Source: JACRLW01 sp046349595
GTDB taxonomy: Bacteria; Planctomycetota; UBA1135; UBA2386
Assembly: GCA_046349595.1 (NCBI GenBank)
Contig: JAXMCA010000002.1
Span: forward strand, 2,351,147-2,415,146
Direction: 5' to 3'
Length of the DNA stretch: 64,000 nucleotides
Below the pieces are notes generated by a model, which was not told the DNA's origin, ran no database searches, and was given only the letters and a program-made list of their open reading frames with translations. Both the position numbers and the translations under genes were made by a program. Of the stretch, positions 44,068 to 53,004 are shown piece after piece (the first letter of the stretch is position 1; each line of letters starts with the position of its first letter).

Positions 44068-44253
44068 TCAGACCGCCTTCCAGCGGCGACGTTGGATCTC
44101 GGATTCCATCTGCCGCGAGTCCTCCTTGCTGAAGAGCTTGACCTTCCCACCGCAGTTCACGCAGAAGGAGTGGTTGACGCTCATCACGTAGTGGACGTAG
44201 GTGCGGCAGGACTCACACCACTTGGTCTCGGAGTAGAAGTCGCGGATCGTCAT
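44068..44253 (-). CDS. Small zinc-ribbon protein
   Basis: 61 residues from ATG 44253. Two CxxC pairs, CESC and CVNC, spaced 15 residues apart form a zinc ribbon. The C-terminal half is a charged helix (KEDSRQMESEIQRRRWKA). The upstream part of the open frame has no homology and an unlikely composition. Possibly a nucleic-acid- or protein-binding factor. It ends close to the terminator at 43934-43962. Confidence 0.7.
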   Translation of the reverse strand: MTIRDFYSETKWCESCRTYVHYVMSVNHSFCVNCGGKVKLFSKEDSRQMESEIQRRRWKAV

Positions 44254-44548
44254 CGTCGCTGTCGAACGGCTGGTGAATGGGTGTCGCGCTCCTCTACAAG
44301 CAAGCGCCTTGCCGTAACGCAGACCGATCGCGCGGCGGCGTCGCGCGTCGCCAAGCGCCGATCCCATCGACAGTGCAGCGGAGTCCCGCGCTGGAACCGG
44401 CGACGACAGCGGCGCGGGCCAGTCCGAGAATCGCGACGCGCCGGACGCACGACCCGCGCATCGCGCCGTGGCATCGGATCGATCGTCGCGTCGCATCGCC
44501 AGGACCTGGGTCGCGCGGATGCGACGTGCCGCGGTGCGGTCGTCCGGC

Positions 44549-45670
44549 TCAGAGCGAATCGCGGGCTCGTGCGATCGCCGCCTTCACGCGCGAGTCGGTC
44601 TCCCGATCCGCGGCGCGGTCGAGGGCGGGGTTGCGCGGTTCGATCCGGCCGATCGCCCAAGCTGCGTGCTCGCGTACGATCGGGTCCGGATCGTCGAGTG
44701 CCGACGTGAGCGCGGGGAGCGAGTCCGGGTCGCCGAGATTGCCGAGCACCACCGCGGCGTTGCGGCGCAGACCCGAGCGGGTCGCCCGACGCAGCGGCGT
44801 GCCGGTCCAGTGGTCGCGGAACTCGTCCTCCTCCAACTGCAGGATGCCGATCAAGGTCGTGCATTCGATCAGCGGGTGCAGGGCGAGTTCCGGCGGCAGA
44901 TCCTCGTGCGGGCGGGTCGCGCGACCCCGCGAGTGGGCGAAGGGGCAGACCTCGAGGCAGACGTCGCAACCGAAGAGCCAACTGCCCATCGGCTCGCGCA
45001 TCGCCTCCGGAATGGGGGCACGGCTCTCGATCGTCGCGTGGCTGATGCAGCGGCGTGCGTCGACCTGGAAGGGCGCGACGATCGCTCCGGTCGGGCAGGC
45101 GTCGATGCACCGGGTGCAGGTGCCGCAGCTCCCCGGGCTCGGCAGATCGAGAGGCAGCTCGAGCGGGGTGAGGAGTTCGGAGAGCAGCAGATAGGGGCCG
45201 TGCTCCGGCGAGATGATTCCCGCGCTCTTGGCGAGGAAGCCGATCCCGGCCCGGGCGGCGAGGGCGCGCTCGAGGATCGGGATCGCGTCGGTCCCGATGT
45301 CGATCGAGCCGAAGGGCACCCCCTCGCGCTCCAGACTCCGGCGGATGCGGCGGACCTTGTTGCCGAGCGAGCGGTGGTAGTCCCGCGTCGCGGCGTAACG
45401 GGCGACCCGGCCGCCGCCCCGGAGCTCGACCGCCGGGCGGCCATAGTCCCAGGCCAGGGCGACGGCACTGCGCGGCTGCCGCGCCCAGGTCGACGGGTCG
45501 ACGATCTGGTCGCGCCACTCCGCGATCCAGGCCATATCGCCGTGACGCCCGGCGTCGAGCCACGCTTCGAAGTGCCGGCCGTGCTCCGCGGGATCCGTGG
45601 GGCCGAATCGGACCAGGTCGAAACCCTCCTCCGCGGCGATGGCGCGCACACGCTCCGGGTCGAGGTTCAT
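44549..45670 (-). CDS. queG: Epoxyqueuosine reductase
   Basis: 373 residues from ATG 45670. The N-terminal cobalamin-binding half carries YGRPAVELRG and ARYAATRDYHRSLGNKVRRI. The ferredoxin-like half holds CGTCTRCIDACPTG and CDVCLEVCPF, which make two [4Fe-4S] clusters. The C-terminal about 80 residues are HEAT-like repeats (LRRNAAVVLGNLGDPDSLPALTSAL), as in the tRNA-binding part of QueG. It reduces epoxyqueuosine in tRNA to queuosine, the step after QueA. It is divergent from the sigma gene at 45863. Confidence 0.93.
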   Translation of the reverse strand: MNLDPERVRAIAAEEGFDLVRFGPTDPAEHGRHFEAWLDAGRHGDMAWIAEWRDQIVDPSTWARQPRSAVALAWDYGRPAVELRGGGRVARYAATRDYHRSLGNKVRRIRRSLEREGVPFGSIDIGTDAIPILERALAARAGIGFLAKSAGIISPEHGPYLLLSELLTPLELPLDLPSPGSCGTCTRCIDACPTGAIVAPFQVDARRCISHATIESRAPIPEAMREPMGSWLFGCDVCLEVCPFAHSRGRATRPHEDLPPELALHPLIECTTLIGILQLEEDEFRDHWTGTPLRRATRSGLRRNAAVVLGNLGDPDSLPALTSALDDPDPIVREHAAWAIGRIEPRNPALDRAADRETDSRVKAAIARARDSL

Positions 45671-45862
45671 GGTCACGGCCCATGCTCTTGGGCGACGTGT
45701 CCGGATCAAGCCTCCAAAGCTCGGGTGTCGCCTCCGAGGCCCCGATCCCGACGCCGGATGCGTGCCGCATGGCTCGGGTCGAGCGCGGGTTACTTCCCGC
45801 GCAGCCCCGGCTATGGGACGATGCGGGCGTCGCACGGGTGGCCCCGAGCGCGCGTCTCCCCC

Positions 45863-46738
45863 ATGGATGCCTTCCTCACACTGATGAGCGACGAGCTCCG
45901 CTCCCGGCTCTTCGAGCTGTGGGAGCGGACCGGGGATGACGGCCTCCGTCGGATCGCGGAAGGCGAGGCCTACGTCCGCGGCGCGGATGAGCCCCGCTTC
46001 GACTGCCTGTCGTTGCAGGAGCAGTCCGACTGGATCAGCACCGGGTTGATGAACGCCTACAAGGCAACCGGTGACACGCAGGTGTTCGCGCTGCTGTACG
46101 AAGTCGTGTCGCCTTCGTTCCGCGCGACCATCGTCGCGCGCATGCGTCGTACCCTGACGCGACTCGACGCGCACGACGTGCTGCAGGAGGTGTTCCTCAA
46201 CATCTTCCGCTATCCGCATCGCTTCCTCGCCGAGCGCGCCGACTCGTTCCGCAACTGGGGCCACACCATCGTTCGCAACACGCTGCTGAAGATGCTCAAG
46301 GGCGAGTCGCGACGTGGTCGTCCGACCACCCTCGACGACGAGACCGTGCAGCTGCCCGACGACACTGCGATGACCCCGCTGCGGATGGCGAGCGATGCCG
46401 AATCTGCGGTCGTCGTCGATCGCGCCTTCCTGATCTACCTCAACCTCTACCTGATCCACTTCGGGAAGCTCTCGGCCAAGGAGCAGCGCGCGCTCACCAT
46501 GGTCGAGGTCCTCGGCGTCTCGTACCGCGATGCTGCCGCCGAACTCGGGATCCGGCTCGAGAACCTCAAGATGGTCATCTTCCGCGCGCGTCGGAAGATC
46601 CTGCGCGGAATGACGAGGACCCTGTCCGAAGTGGCGTCACGCAACGAGCGTCGCTTTGCATTCCGGCAGCGGCCGACGGCGCGCGGTCGTCGCACGGGCT
46701 CCACCACACCTCACTCCCCTCTGACCACCTCCGCATGA
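45863..46738 (+). CDS. Sigma-70-family (ECF-like) factor with long N-terminal extension
   Basis: 291 residues if begun at ATG 45863; an ATG at 45884 is possible and neither has a strong ribosome site. Residues about 70-150 match sigma region 2 (VFALLYEVVSPSFRATI, DVLQEVFLNIFRYP, FRNWGHTIVRNTLLKML), and about 210-250 match region 4 with KEQRALTMVEVLGVSYRDAAAELGI. Between them is an insertion of about 40 residues. The N-terminal about 70 residues and the basic tail are extra. The stop overlaps the start of an anti-sigma-like gene by four bases, so this is a coupled sigma/anti-sigma pair. Confidence 0.82.
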   Translation: MDAFLTLMSDELRSRLFELWERTGDDGLRRIAEGEAYVRGADEPRFDCLSLQEQSDWISTGLMNAYKATGDTQVFALLYEVVSPSFRATIVARMRRTLTRLDAHDVLQEVFLNIFRYPHRFLAERADSFRNWGHTIVRNTLLKMLKGESRRGRPTTLDDETVQLPDDTAMTPLRMASDAESAVVVDRAFLIYLNLYLIHFGKLSAKEQRALTMVEVLGVSYRDAAAELGIRLENLKMVIFRARRKILRGMTRTLSEVASRNERRFAFRQRPTARGRRTGSTTPHSPLTTSA

Positions 46739-47811
46739 GCGACCACGACGAGTCGAACGCGGGAGAGCATCCCTGCACGCAGATCCAAGTCGATCTGTCG
46801 GCGATGCTCGACGGCGAACTCGATGCCGCGTCCGTCCGGCGGGTAATGATCCATTCCGACGCCTGTGGTTCGTGCCGCAGCTTCCTCGACGGCATCCGCA
46901 TGCAGGCTCGTTCGCACCGCGTGCTGCACAAGATGCTGACCGGTGCCGATGAGGACCTCGTCGAGGTCCCGGCCAGCTCGGGCGATGACGCCGTGGTCGA
47001 GTTCGCCGGGATCGGCACCGTCAAGGTCGCAACGCTGCGCAAGCAGCTCACCGACAACCGGCACCAGCTCGCGCGCATCTTCTACGAGATCGGGCGCGGC
47101 TTCGTCCTGATGGGGATCTCGCCGAACTTCTCGCGGGTGGTGGCCCGGGAGCCGGTCCCGATCCCCGACATGTGTCGGCGCGGGCGCAACCTCGTCGACG
47201 AGGTCGAGCGTCTGGCGGGTTCACCGGGCGCGGGCTCGGAGTGGGTGAAGGCAAAAGAGGTCTTCGGCGACGACTTCCTCGGCTCGGCTCCCGAGAACCT
47301 CCAGAAGGGCATCGGCCTCCTCGAGGAAGCGCTGATGCTCAGCCCCGAGTTCGACGACGCCCGCATCTATCTGGGTCACGCCTACCACGTGGCCGGGGCG
47401 CCGGACCGCGCCGAGACGGTGTTCCGCACCGTCCTGGACCACAGCTCCGACGCCGGGGCCCGCGCCTTCGCCAGCCTGCACCTGGGCAACGTCTACCTCG
47501 ATGCCGGACTGCCGGACCGAGCCGAACCGCTGTTCCTCGAGTTGGTTGCCTCGGGCGAGGTGTCCCGGCGCCCGCAGTTCGGGCTGATCTACTTCAACCT
47601 CGCGCTCGCCTCGGGCATGCAGGGCCGCTTCGAAGACTGCCGGAACTGGCTGTCGCGGCTCTACGCCGAGATGCCGCACAAGCGGCGCATGATCGCGGAC
47701 GAGTTGCGCTCGCGGCAGGACTTCGTGCAGACTCTCAGCAGTCAGCCCGGCGTCTACCGCGCTTTCGCTCACGACTTTCCTTGCTGGTTCCCCGAGAAAG
47801 AGGCCTGCTGA
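46735..47811 (+). CDS. Zinc-finger anti-sigma factor with TPR tail
   Basis: 358 residues. Residues about 12-60 are an anti-sigma zinc-finger (zf-HC2/ZAS): C14, a helix LSAMLDGELDAA, and HSDACGSC with His and two Cys for zinc. The family normally binds and holds its sigma factor until a signal arrives. Instead of a membrane helix, the rest (about 170-340) is TPR-like: GLLEEALMLSPEFDDARIYLGHAYHVAG and ASLHLGNVYLDAGLPDRAEPLF. It is thus a soluble sensor that may respond to protein partners. It overlaps the sigma gene (ATGA) before it and the secreted-protein gene (TGATG) after it. Confidence 0.82.
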   Translation: MSDHDESNAGEHPCTQIQVDLSAMLDGELDAASVRRVMIHSDACGSCRSFLDGIRMQARSHRVLHKMLTGADEDLVEVPASSGDDAVVEFAGIGTVKVATLRKQLTDNRHQLARIFYEIGRGFVLMGISPNFSRVVAREPVPIPDMCRRGRNLVDEVERLAGSPGAGSEWVKAKEVFGDDFLGSAPENLQKGIGLLEEALMLSPEFDDARIYLGHAYHVAGAPDRAETVFRTVLDHSSDAGARAFASLHLGNVYLDAGLPDRAEPLFLELVASGEVSRRPQFGLIYFNLALASGMQGRFEDCRNWLSRLYAEMPHKRRMIADELRSRQDFVQTLSSQPGVYRAFAHDFPCWFPEKEAC

Positions 47812-48233
47812 TGTTCCGTCGTCTCGGCATCCCCCTCGCGCTGTGCTGCGCGGTGCTGCTCTTCCGCGTCGCGTCGGCCGACGTCGGGCGGAGTGGTGGC
47901 ATCGTCATCCTGCCCAACGCGCTGCCTCTGATCGGCGTTCCCCATGAGATCCGCGCCGTCTACGAGTTCGACTGGGGTGTCGACCTCGCGTTGCAACTGC
48001 CGACCAACCTCGGGCCTCAGGTCCTGGTGGTGTTCGGCATCGAGAACGGAACCCCGATCTCGATCGGGCGGATCGAGAACGGAGTCCTCGGCATCCGTGC
48101 CGGTGAGCTCACCAACCTCCGGCGAGCCGGCGTGACCTCCTTCGAGATGCTGCTGATCGACTCGCAGCAGCGCTGCCTCTATCTCGACTTCACCTTCGAG
48201 AAGGGCGAGTTCATCTCCATGTTGGTTCGCTGA
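47811..48233 (+). CDS. Small exported protein, third gene of the sigma operon
   Basis: 140 residues. A clear signal peptide (LALCCAVLLFRVASADV) is followed by a short beta-rich domain with no known motif. The start shares one base with the anti-sigma stop. It may be the signal input of the sigma/anti-sigma pair or a target; there is no direct evidence. Convergent with the GDPD gene 30 bases on. Confidence 0.65.
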   Translation: MFRRLGIPLALCCAVLLFRVASADVGRSGGIVILPNALPLIGVPHEIRAVYEFDWGVDLALQLPTNLGPQVLVVFGIENGTPISIGRIENGVLGIRAGELTNLRRAGVTSFEMLLIDSQQRCLYLDFTFEKGEFISMLVR

Positions 48234-48263
48234 CGTGGGTGCGCGGCGTCGGAGACTCCGACG

Positions 48264-49076
48264 TCATGCGCCGCGCATCGCGAGCTCGCGGCGGATCGAG
48301 AGCAGGCGATCCGGTTCGTTGGTGGTGACGGCATCGAGTCCCGCCGCGCAGCAGCCGAGCAGTTCGACGTCCGTGTTCGCGGTGTAGACGCAGGTGAGGT
48401 AGCCGCCCCCGCGCAAGCGCCGGACGTCGTGCCATCGCAGGTGCTCGTGGTTCCAGTGCACGAGCCCGACGTCGAGCGCGTCGATCTCCGCGCAACGGCT
48501 CGCGTCGAGCGGGCCCTCGCCGAGCGCGCCGAGGGCGAGTTCCTTCGCTGCGGAGCGAGCGCTGCGCACGCTGTCCCAGTCGAAACTCTGCAGGATGACG
48601 GCGTCGAGCATGCGCGCCTCGCGCAGCACTTCGACGACGATCCGGACGTCACCTCCCTTGTGCTCGATCATCGGCACCACGCGGCCCGACATGCTGCGCA
48701 GTGCTTCGCGGAGGGTGGGGATCGACGCACCCGCGTGCCCGGGGCCGAACCAGGAGCCCGCATCGAGGGTGCGGAGCGTCGCGAGGTCGGTGCCCGCCAC
48801 CGCGACGTCGCTGCGCCCGAGCCGCCCGTTCACGTCGGTCGTGCGATCGAGCGTCTCGTCGTGGATGACGACGACCTCGCCGTCCTGTGTCACGTGGACA
48901 TCGAACTCGATCATCTCCGCGCCGCAGGCGATCGCGGCTTCGAAGGCCGGCACGGTGTTCTCCGGATGTCGCGACGACCAGCCGCGGTGCGCGACGATGA
49001 TCGGTCGTGACCGCGAACGGAGTTCGTCGAACAGCGCGGACGATCGCGCAAGCGCACCGGGACGCGCGTCGGACAT
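48264..49076 (-). CDS. Glycerophosphodiester phosphodiesterase
   Basis: 270 residues from ATG 49076. The TIM-barrel signature is complete: AHRGWSSRHPENTVPAFEA, the metal ligands E and D in EFDVHVTQDGEVVVIHDE, and IEHKG. The end, DAVTTNEPDRLLSIR, is also typical. It hydrolyses glycerophosphodiesters to glycerol 3-phosphate and an alcohol. There is no signal peptide, so it should act in the cytoplasm. It is divergent from the aminotransferase, with 37 bases between starts. Confidence 0.92.
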   Translation of the reverse strand: MSDARPGALARSSALFDELRSRSRPIIVAHRGWSSRHPENTVPAFEAAIACGAEMIEFDVHVTQDGEVVVIHDETLDRTTDVNGRLGRSDVAVAGTDLATLRTLDAGSWFGPGHAGASIPTLREALRSMSGRVVPMIEHKGGDVRIVVEVLREARMLDAVILQSFDWDSVRSARSAAKELALGALGEGPLDASRCAEIDALDVGLVHWNHEHLRWHDVRRLRGGGYLTCVYTANTDVELLGCCAAGLDAVTTNEPDRLLSIRRELAMRGA

Positions 49077-49113
49077 GGTGTGTGCCTCTGGCGCGTGCGT
49101 AGCATGCACGCCG

Positions 49114-50289
49114 ATGAACCCGCGCGCACCCTTCGCGCCCAGCGAGATCCTGCTGTTGGGCCCAGGTCCGTCCCCGGTCCACCCCGAGGTCGCGCGTGCG
49201 ATGTCCGCGCCCCTGCTCGGCCATCTGGACCCCGAGTTCCTGGCGTTGATGGGTCGGGTGCAGACCGACCTGCGCGAGGTGCTCGGGACCGCCAACCAGT
49301 TCACGCTTCCGATCTCGGGCACGGGATCGGCGGGCATGGAGGCGGCGATCGTGAACCTCGTCGAGCCGGGCGACCGCATCGTCGTCGGCGTGCACGGCGT
49401 GTTCGGCGCGCGCATCGCCGAGATGGCCCGACGCCAGGGCGGTGACGTCGTGACGGTGACGGCGCCGATGGGTTCGCCGCTCGACGAGGACGCCATGGCC
49501 GCCGCGATCTGCGGAGGACCGACCCGTCTGTGCGCCTTCGTCCACGTCGAGACGTCGACCGGTGTGCTCCAACCCTTCGAGAGGATCGCGACGGCGGCCC
49601 GCGACGCCGGCGCGCTGCTCCTCGCCGACTGCGTCACGAGTCTCGGCGGCCTCCCGCTGCGCATGGACGAGCACGGGATCGACGTGATCTGGTCGGGCAC
49701 GCAGAAGTGTCTGTCGGTCCCGCCGGGCCTCGCGCCGTTGAGCCTCTCCGCCGCGGCTCGGCGCAAGGTCGAGGGCCGCGCGCGTCCGCCGGCCAGTTGG
49801 TATCTGGATGCCGGTCTGCTCTCCGCCTACTGGCGCGAGCAGGGCGAGCGGGCCTACCACCACACCGCGCCGATCGCGATGGTCTACGCCCTGGCGCGCG
49901 GACTCGACCTAGTGCTCGACGAAGGTCTCGATGCCCGCGCGGAGCGGCACCGCGACGCGAGCGCGCGGTTGCACGCCGCCGTCGAGGTGCTCGGCCTGCA
50001 CAACCCGGTCGCCGCGTCGCACCGCGCACCGATGCTGACTCCGCTGACGCTGCCGCTTGGCGTCGACGACCTCCGCCTGCGACGCTTCCTCCGCGAGGTC
50101 CACCGCATCGAGATCGGCGCGGGACTCGGCGAGTGGAAGGGTCGGGTGGTGCGCATCGGCCTGATGGGCGAGGGGGCGGTTCCCGCCGCGGTGCTCCGCG
50201 TCGTCGCCGCCCTGGGCGATGCCCTCGGCGAGCAGGGTGTGCGGGTCGACGTCGTCGCCGCCTTGCGTGCCGCGCGCGGCACCGGCTGA
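49114..50289 (+). CDS. Class V aminotransferase (alanine-glyoxylate/serine-pyruvate type)
   Basis: 391 residues from ATG 49114. LLLGPGPSPVHPEV is the usual N-terminus, GTGSAGMEAA binds the cofactor phosphate, and the PLP lysine is in WSGTQKCLSVPPG. HTAPIAMVYAL and the C-terminal GLMGEGA are further family marks. Enzymes of this group transfer the amino group between alanine or serine and glyoxylate or pyruvate. The substrate pair is not readable. The gene lies 45 bases upstream of the isomerase on the same strand. Confidence 0.9.
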   Translation: MNPRAPFAPSEILLLGPGPSPVHPEVARAMSAPLLGHLDPEFLALMGRVQTDLREVLGTANQFTLPISGTGSAGMEAAIVNLVEPGDRIVVGVHGVFGARIAEMARRQGGDVVTVTAPMGSPLDEDAMAAAICGGPTRLCAFVHVETSTGVLQPFERIATAARDAGALLLADCVTSLGGLPLRMDEHGIDVIWSGTQKCLSVPPGLAPLSLSAAARRKVEGRARPPASWYLDAGLLSAYWREQGERAYHHTAPIAMVYALARGLDLVLDEGLDARAERHRDASARLHAAVEVLGLHNPVAASHRAPMLTPLTLPLGVDDLRLRRFLREVHRIEIGAGLGEWKGRVVRIGLMGEGAVPAAVLRVVAALGDALGEQGVRVDVVAALRAARGTG

Positions 50290-50334
50290 GTCGCGCTCTT
50301 GTGCGGCGGCGCATACCGGCTATCCAGGGGGCCG

Positions 50335-50910
50335 ATGGACGAGATCACCCTGCAGGCGCGGGTCCGCGACAGCATCGCGACCAAGGAACGCATGCTCGAC
50401 GCATGCCTGGACGACGTCGCCGCGCTCGGCCGCCTCGCCGTCGACTGCCTCCGCGGCGGAAACAAGCTGATGCTGTGCGGCAACGGCGGTTCGTCCTGCG
50501 ATGCGGCGCATGTCGCCGCCGAACTCGTCGGCTGGTTCGAGGACAAGCAGCGCGACGGCATCGCCGCGATCGCACTCGGTCAGGAGACTCCCACGCTCAC
50601 CGCGATCGGCAACGACTCCGGTTTCGAGCAGGTCTTCGCGCGGCAGTTGCGGGCGCTCGGACGACCGGGCGACCTGCTGATCGGCATCAGCACCTCGGGT
50701 GGATCGAAGAACGTCGTCGCGGCGATGGAGGCGGCGAAGGCCCTCGGCATCCGTCGCGCCGCCTTGGCGTCGCAGCGCGGCGGCCGCGTCGTCGAACTCG
50801 CCGAGGTCGCGGTGAAGATCCCGTCGACCTCGACTCCGCGCATCCAGGAAGGTCACCTGCTGGTCGTCCACCTGCTGTGCGAGTGGATCGAGCTGGCGCT
50901 CGCCCGCTGA
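50335..50910 (+). CDS. gmhA: Phosphoheptose isomerase (SIS domain)
   Basis: 191 residues from ATG 50335, with AGGGGG upstream. CGNGGSSCDAAHVAAELVG, TAIGNDSGFEQVFARQL, GISTSGGSKNV and the final helix with EGHLLVVHLLCEWIE are the GmhA motifs, and the catalytic Glu and His are present. It converts sedoheptulose 7-phosphate to the mannoheptose phosphate used in heptose synthesis for lipopolysaccharide or glycans. No other heptose gene is nearby. The paralogue DiaA is less likely because the QETPTLTAIGND segment fits GmhA. Confidence 0.88.
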   Translation: MDEITLQARVRDSIATKERMLDACLDDVAALGRLAVDCLRGGNKLMLCGNGGSSCDAAHVAAELVGWFEDKQRDGIAAIALGQETPTLTAIGNDSGFEQVFARQLRALGRPGDLLIGISTSGGSKNVVAAMEAAKALGIRRAALASQRGGRVVELAEVAVKIPSTSTPRIQEGHLLVVHLLCEWIELALAR

Positions 50911-50929
50911 GCGCCGCCGTCCGTGACCG

Positions 50930-51802
50930 TCACAGACGATCGGCGAGCCAGCGTGCCAGCACGCCGAACAGGCCGAGGCCGTGCGAGGTGGGAGTTTCGA
51001 ACAGCGCACGCGTGGCGAGCGGATCCATGCGCAGGTTGGCGGCGTGACGCACCTCGCGCTTCTTCTGCTCCAGCTCCTCGATCTGCCGCGCGCGCGCGCG
51101 TTCGATGCCGCCGCCCTTGACGAACTCGAACACCGCCTCCAACTCGTGCGCGTCGAACCAGAAGCCGTGGCCGCGGCACCAGTCGACGATCACTCCGGAG
51201 ATGCTGCCGAAGTTCTGGCGGTTCATCAGGTCGTGGCAGACCGGGCAGGGGACGTAGCTGACCTTGTGGCGCGCGCCGGTGTCGTCGTCCTCGGGCAGGT
51301 GGGCGTGCACGGCGCCGAGGATCGCCGGCGCCGCGCTGCGCTCGCGATCGGTGACCATCTGGCGCACGGACTGCTCGTCGAGCCACAGCCCTCCGCACTG
51401 CTCGCACTCGGAGAAGCTCACGTTGGTGACGCTGCAGGCGGCCATCGTCACCTTGCAGCGCGGGCAGGACCTCTCGCTGACCTCCTTGAGCAGGCGCGAC
51501 GGCTGGATCGCGAGGCCGCAGGAGCTGCAGAACTTCGCGTCGCGGACCAGGCGGCACATGCACGACGGGCACACGTCGCCGAGACCCCGCTCCGCCAGGG
51601 AGACGGCCGACTTGCAGAACGCGCAGGCCTTCGCAGCCGGCTCCAGGCCCGCGCCGCACGAGGCGCAGTGCTGCATGCGGATCTCGCGCGGCCAGGGTGC
51701 ATCCACCTTGATCCGCGTGCCGCAGAAGCAGCGGACGGTCGATCCGATCGTGCCCTGGTCGACCTCGAACTGGCGGCGGCAGTGCTTGCACGCGATCAGC
51801 AT
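50930..51802 (-). CDS. Multi-zinc-ribbon protein of the zf-TFIIB type
   Basis: 290 residues from ATG 51802, with GAGGG five bases upstream; an ATG seven codons earlier lacks one. At least five CxxC zinc ribbons occur in the first 130 residues (CKHC, CASC with CAFC, CPSC with CSSC). CPRCKV with CEQCGGLWLDE and CPVCHDLMNR with CRGHGFWFDAHEL follow; the last two are the paired half-sites typical of zf-TFIIB proteins. A charged helix and a short hydrophobic end follow. It presumably binds nucleic acid or protein; there is no assigned pathway. Divergent from the Dus gene. Confidence 0.82.
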   Translation of the reverse strand: MLIACKHCRRQFEVDQGTIGSTVRCFCGTRIKVDAPWPREIRMQHCASCGAGLEPAAKACAFCKSAVSLAERGLGDVCPSCMCRLVRDAKFCSSCGLAIQPSRLLKEVSERSCPRCKVTMAACSVTNVSFSECEQCGGLWLDEQSVRQMVTDRERSAAPAILGAVHAHLPEDDDTGARHKVSYVPCPVCHDLMNRQNFGSISGVIVDWCRGHGFWFDAHELEAVFEFVKGGGIERARARQIEELEQKKREVRHAANLRMDPLATRALFETPTSHGLGLFGVLARWLADRL

Positions 51803-51879
51803 GGATCCCTCACGCGATTCCATCGGCAGGACCGACCCTGCGCCCCCAACCTTCAGCGGGTGGGAAGAGATCGCATAGC

Positions 51880-53004
51880 ATGCCGCGCCCGATGTCGGCG
51901 TCAGCCCCGCAGTTCCCGACCCCGCTCCGCCCGCTGCAACTCGGCGGACTGAGCCTCGCGATGCCCGCCGTGCAGGCGGCGCTCAGCGGCTACAGCGACG
52001 GGGCGATGCGTCGGGCCGCGCGACACCAGGGCGCGCCCTACGCGCTGCACGAGGTCGTGCTCGACCGCGAGGTCCTGGTCCGCGGTCGCGCGGTGCGCCA
52101 CCTGCTCGCCGTCGAGGAGGACGATCACCCGATCGGCGGTCAGCTGATGGGCTCCGAGCCGGAGACCTTCGCGCTCGCGGCGCGCGATCTGGTCGCGGCC
52201 GGATACGACGTCATCGACCTCAACTTCGGCTGCCCGGTGCCGAAGGTGCTCGGTCGTTGTCGTGGCGGTTTCCTGCTCTCGACGCCGGAGACGGCGCTCG
52301 CCGTGGTCGATGCCGTGCTCGACGCCGTCGGCGACTCACGCCCCGTGACCGTCAAGATGCGGCGCGGACTCGACGACTCCCTCGACTCCGAGCGTGCCTT
52401 CTTCCGCATCCTCGAGGGAGCCTTCGCGCGCGGCATCGCCGCCGCGACCGTCCATCCGCGCACGGTCGTCCAGCGCTACATCGGCCCCTCCGACTGGAGC
52501 TTCCTCGCACGGGTGCGCGCGGCGATCGGTGATCGCACCCTGCTCGGCAGCGGCGACCTCTTCGACCCATGGGCGGTGCTGCGCATGATCGAGGCGACCG
52601 GCGTCGACGGCGTGACCGTCGCGCGCGGTGCGATCGGCAATCCGTGGATCTTCCGCCAGGTGATCGACCTGCTCGCCGGCCGCACCCCGTCTGCGCCGAC
52701 GATCGGCGAACAACGCGAGGTGATCGCGGCACACGTCGCCGACTCGCTGCGCCTGCACGGTCCGCGTCGCGGCTTCACACGCGCGCGCACGCACCTGATC
52801 CGCTACGCGGCGACGCATCCCGATCACGTCGCGGTGCGCGACGCCTTCGTCGCCGTGCGCGACGGCGCCGACATCGAGGTCGTACTCGCGCGTCACTACC
52901 CACCCGAGCGCAGCTCCGAGCGATCGGCTCTGCTCGAGGCCAACCGCCTCGGTGCGCAGCACGTGCGGGACGACGGCGGCCTGATAGGCTGTGACGCCTC
53001 GTGA
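51880..53004 (+). CDS. tRNA-dihydrouridine synthase
   Basis: 374 residues; an ATG at 51892 would shorten it by four residues. The FMN TIM barrel starts with AVQAALSGYSDGAMRR, followed by GGQLMGSEPETFA, DLNFGCPVPKVLGRCRGG (catalytic loop with the GCP Cys), TVKMRRGLD, ATVHPRTVVQRYIGP and TVARGAIGNPWIF. It reduces specific uridines in the tRNA D arm with NADPH. The catalytic-loop form resembles DusB-type enzymes of planctomycetes. It overlaps the pepE start by four bases. Confidence 0.9.
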   Translation: MPRPMSASAPQFPTPLRPLQLGGLSLAMPAVQAALSGYSDGAMRRAARHQGAPYALHEVVLDREVLVRGRAVRHLLAVEEDDHPIGGQLMGSEPETFALAARDLVAAGYDVIDLNFGCPVPKVLGRCRGGFLLSTPETALAVVDAVLDAVGDSRPVTVKMRRGLDDSLDSERAFFRILEGAFARGIAAATVHPRTVVQRYIGPSDWSFLARVRAAIGDRTLLGSGDLFDPWAVLRMIEATGVDGVTVARGAIGNPWIFRQVIDLLAGRTPSAPTIGEQREVIAAHVADSLRLHGPRRGFTRARTHLIRYAATHPDHVAVRDAFVAVRDGADIEVVLARHYPPERSSERSALLEANRLGAQHVRDDGGLIGCDAS

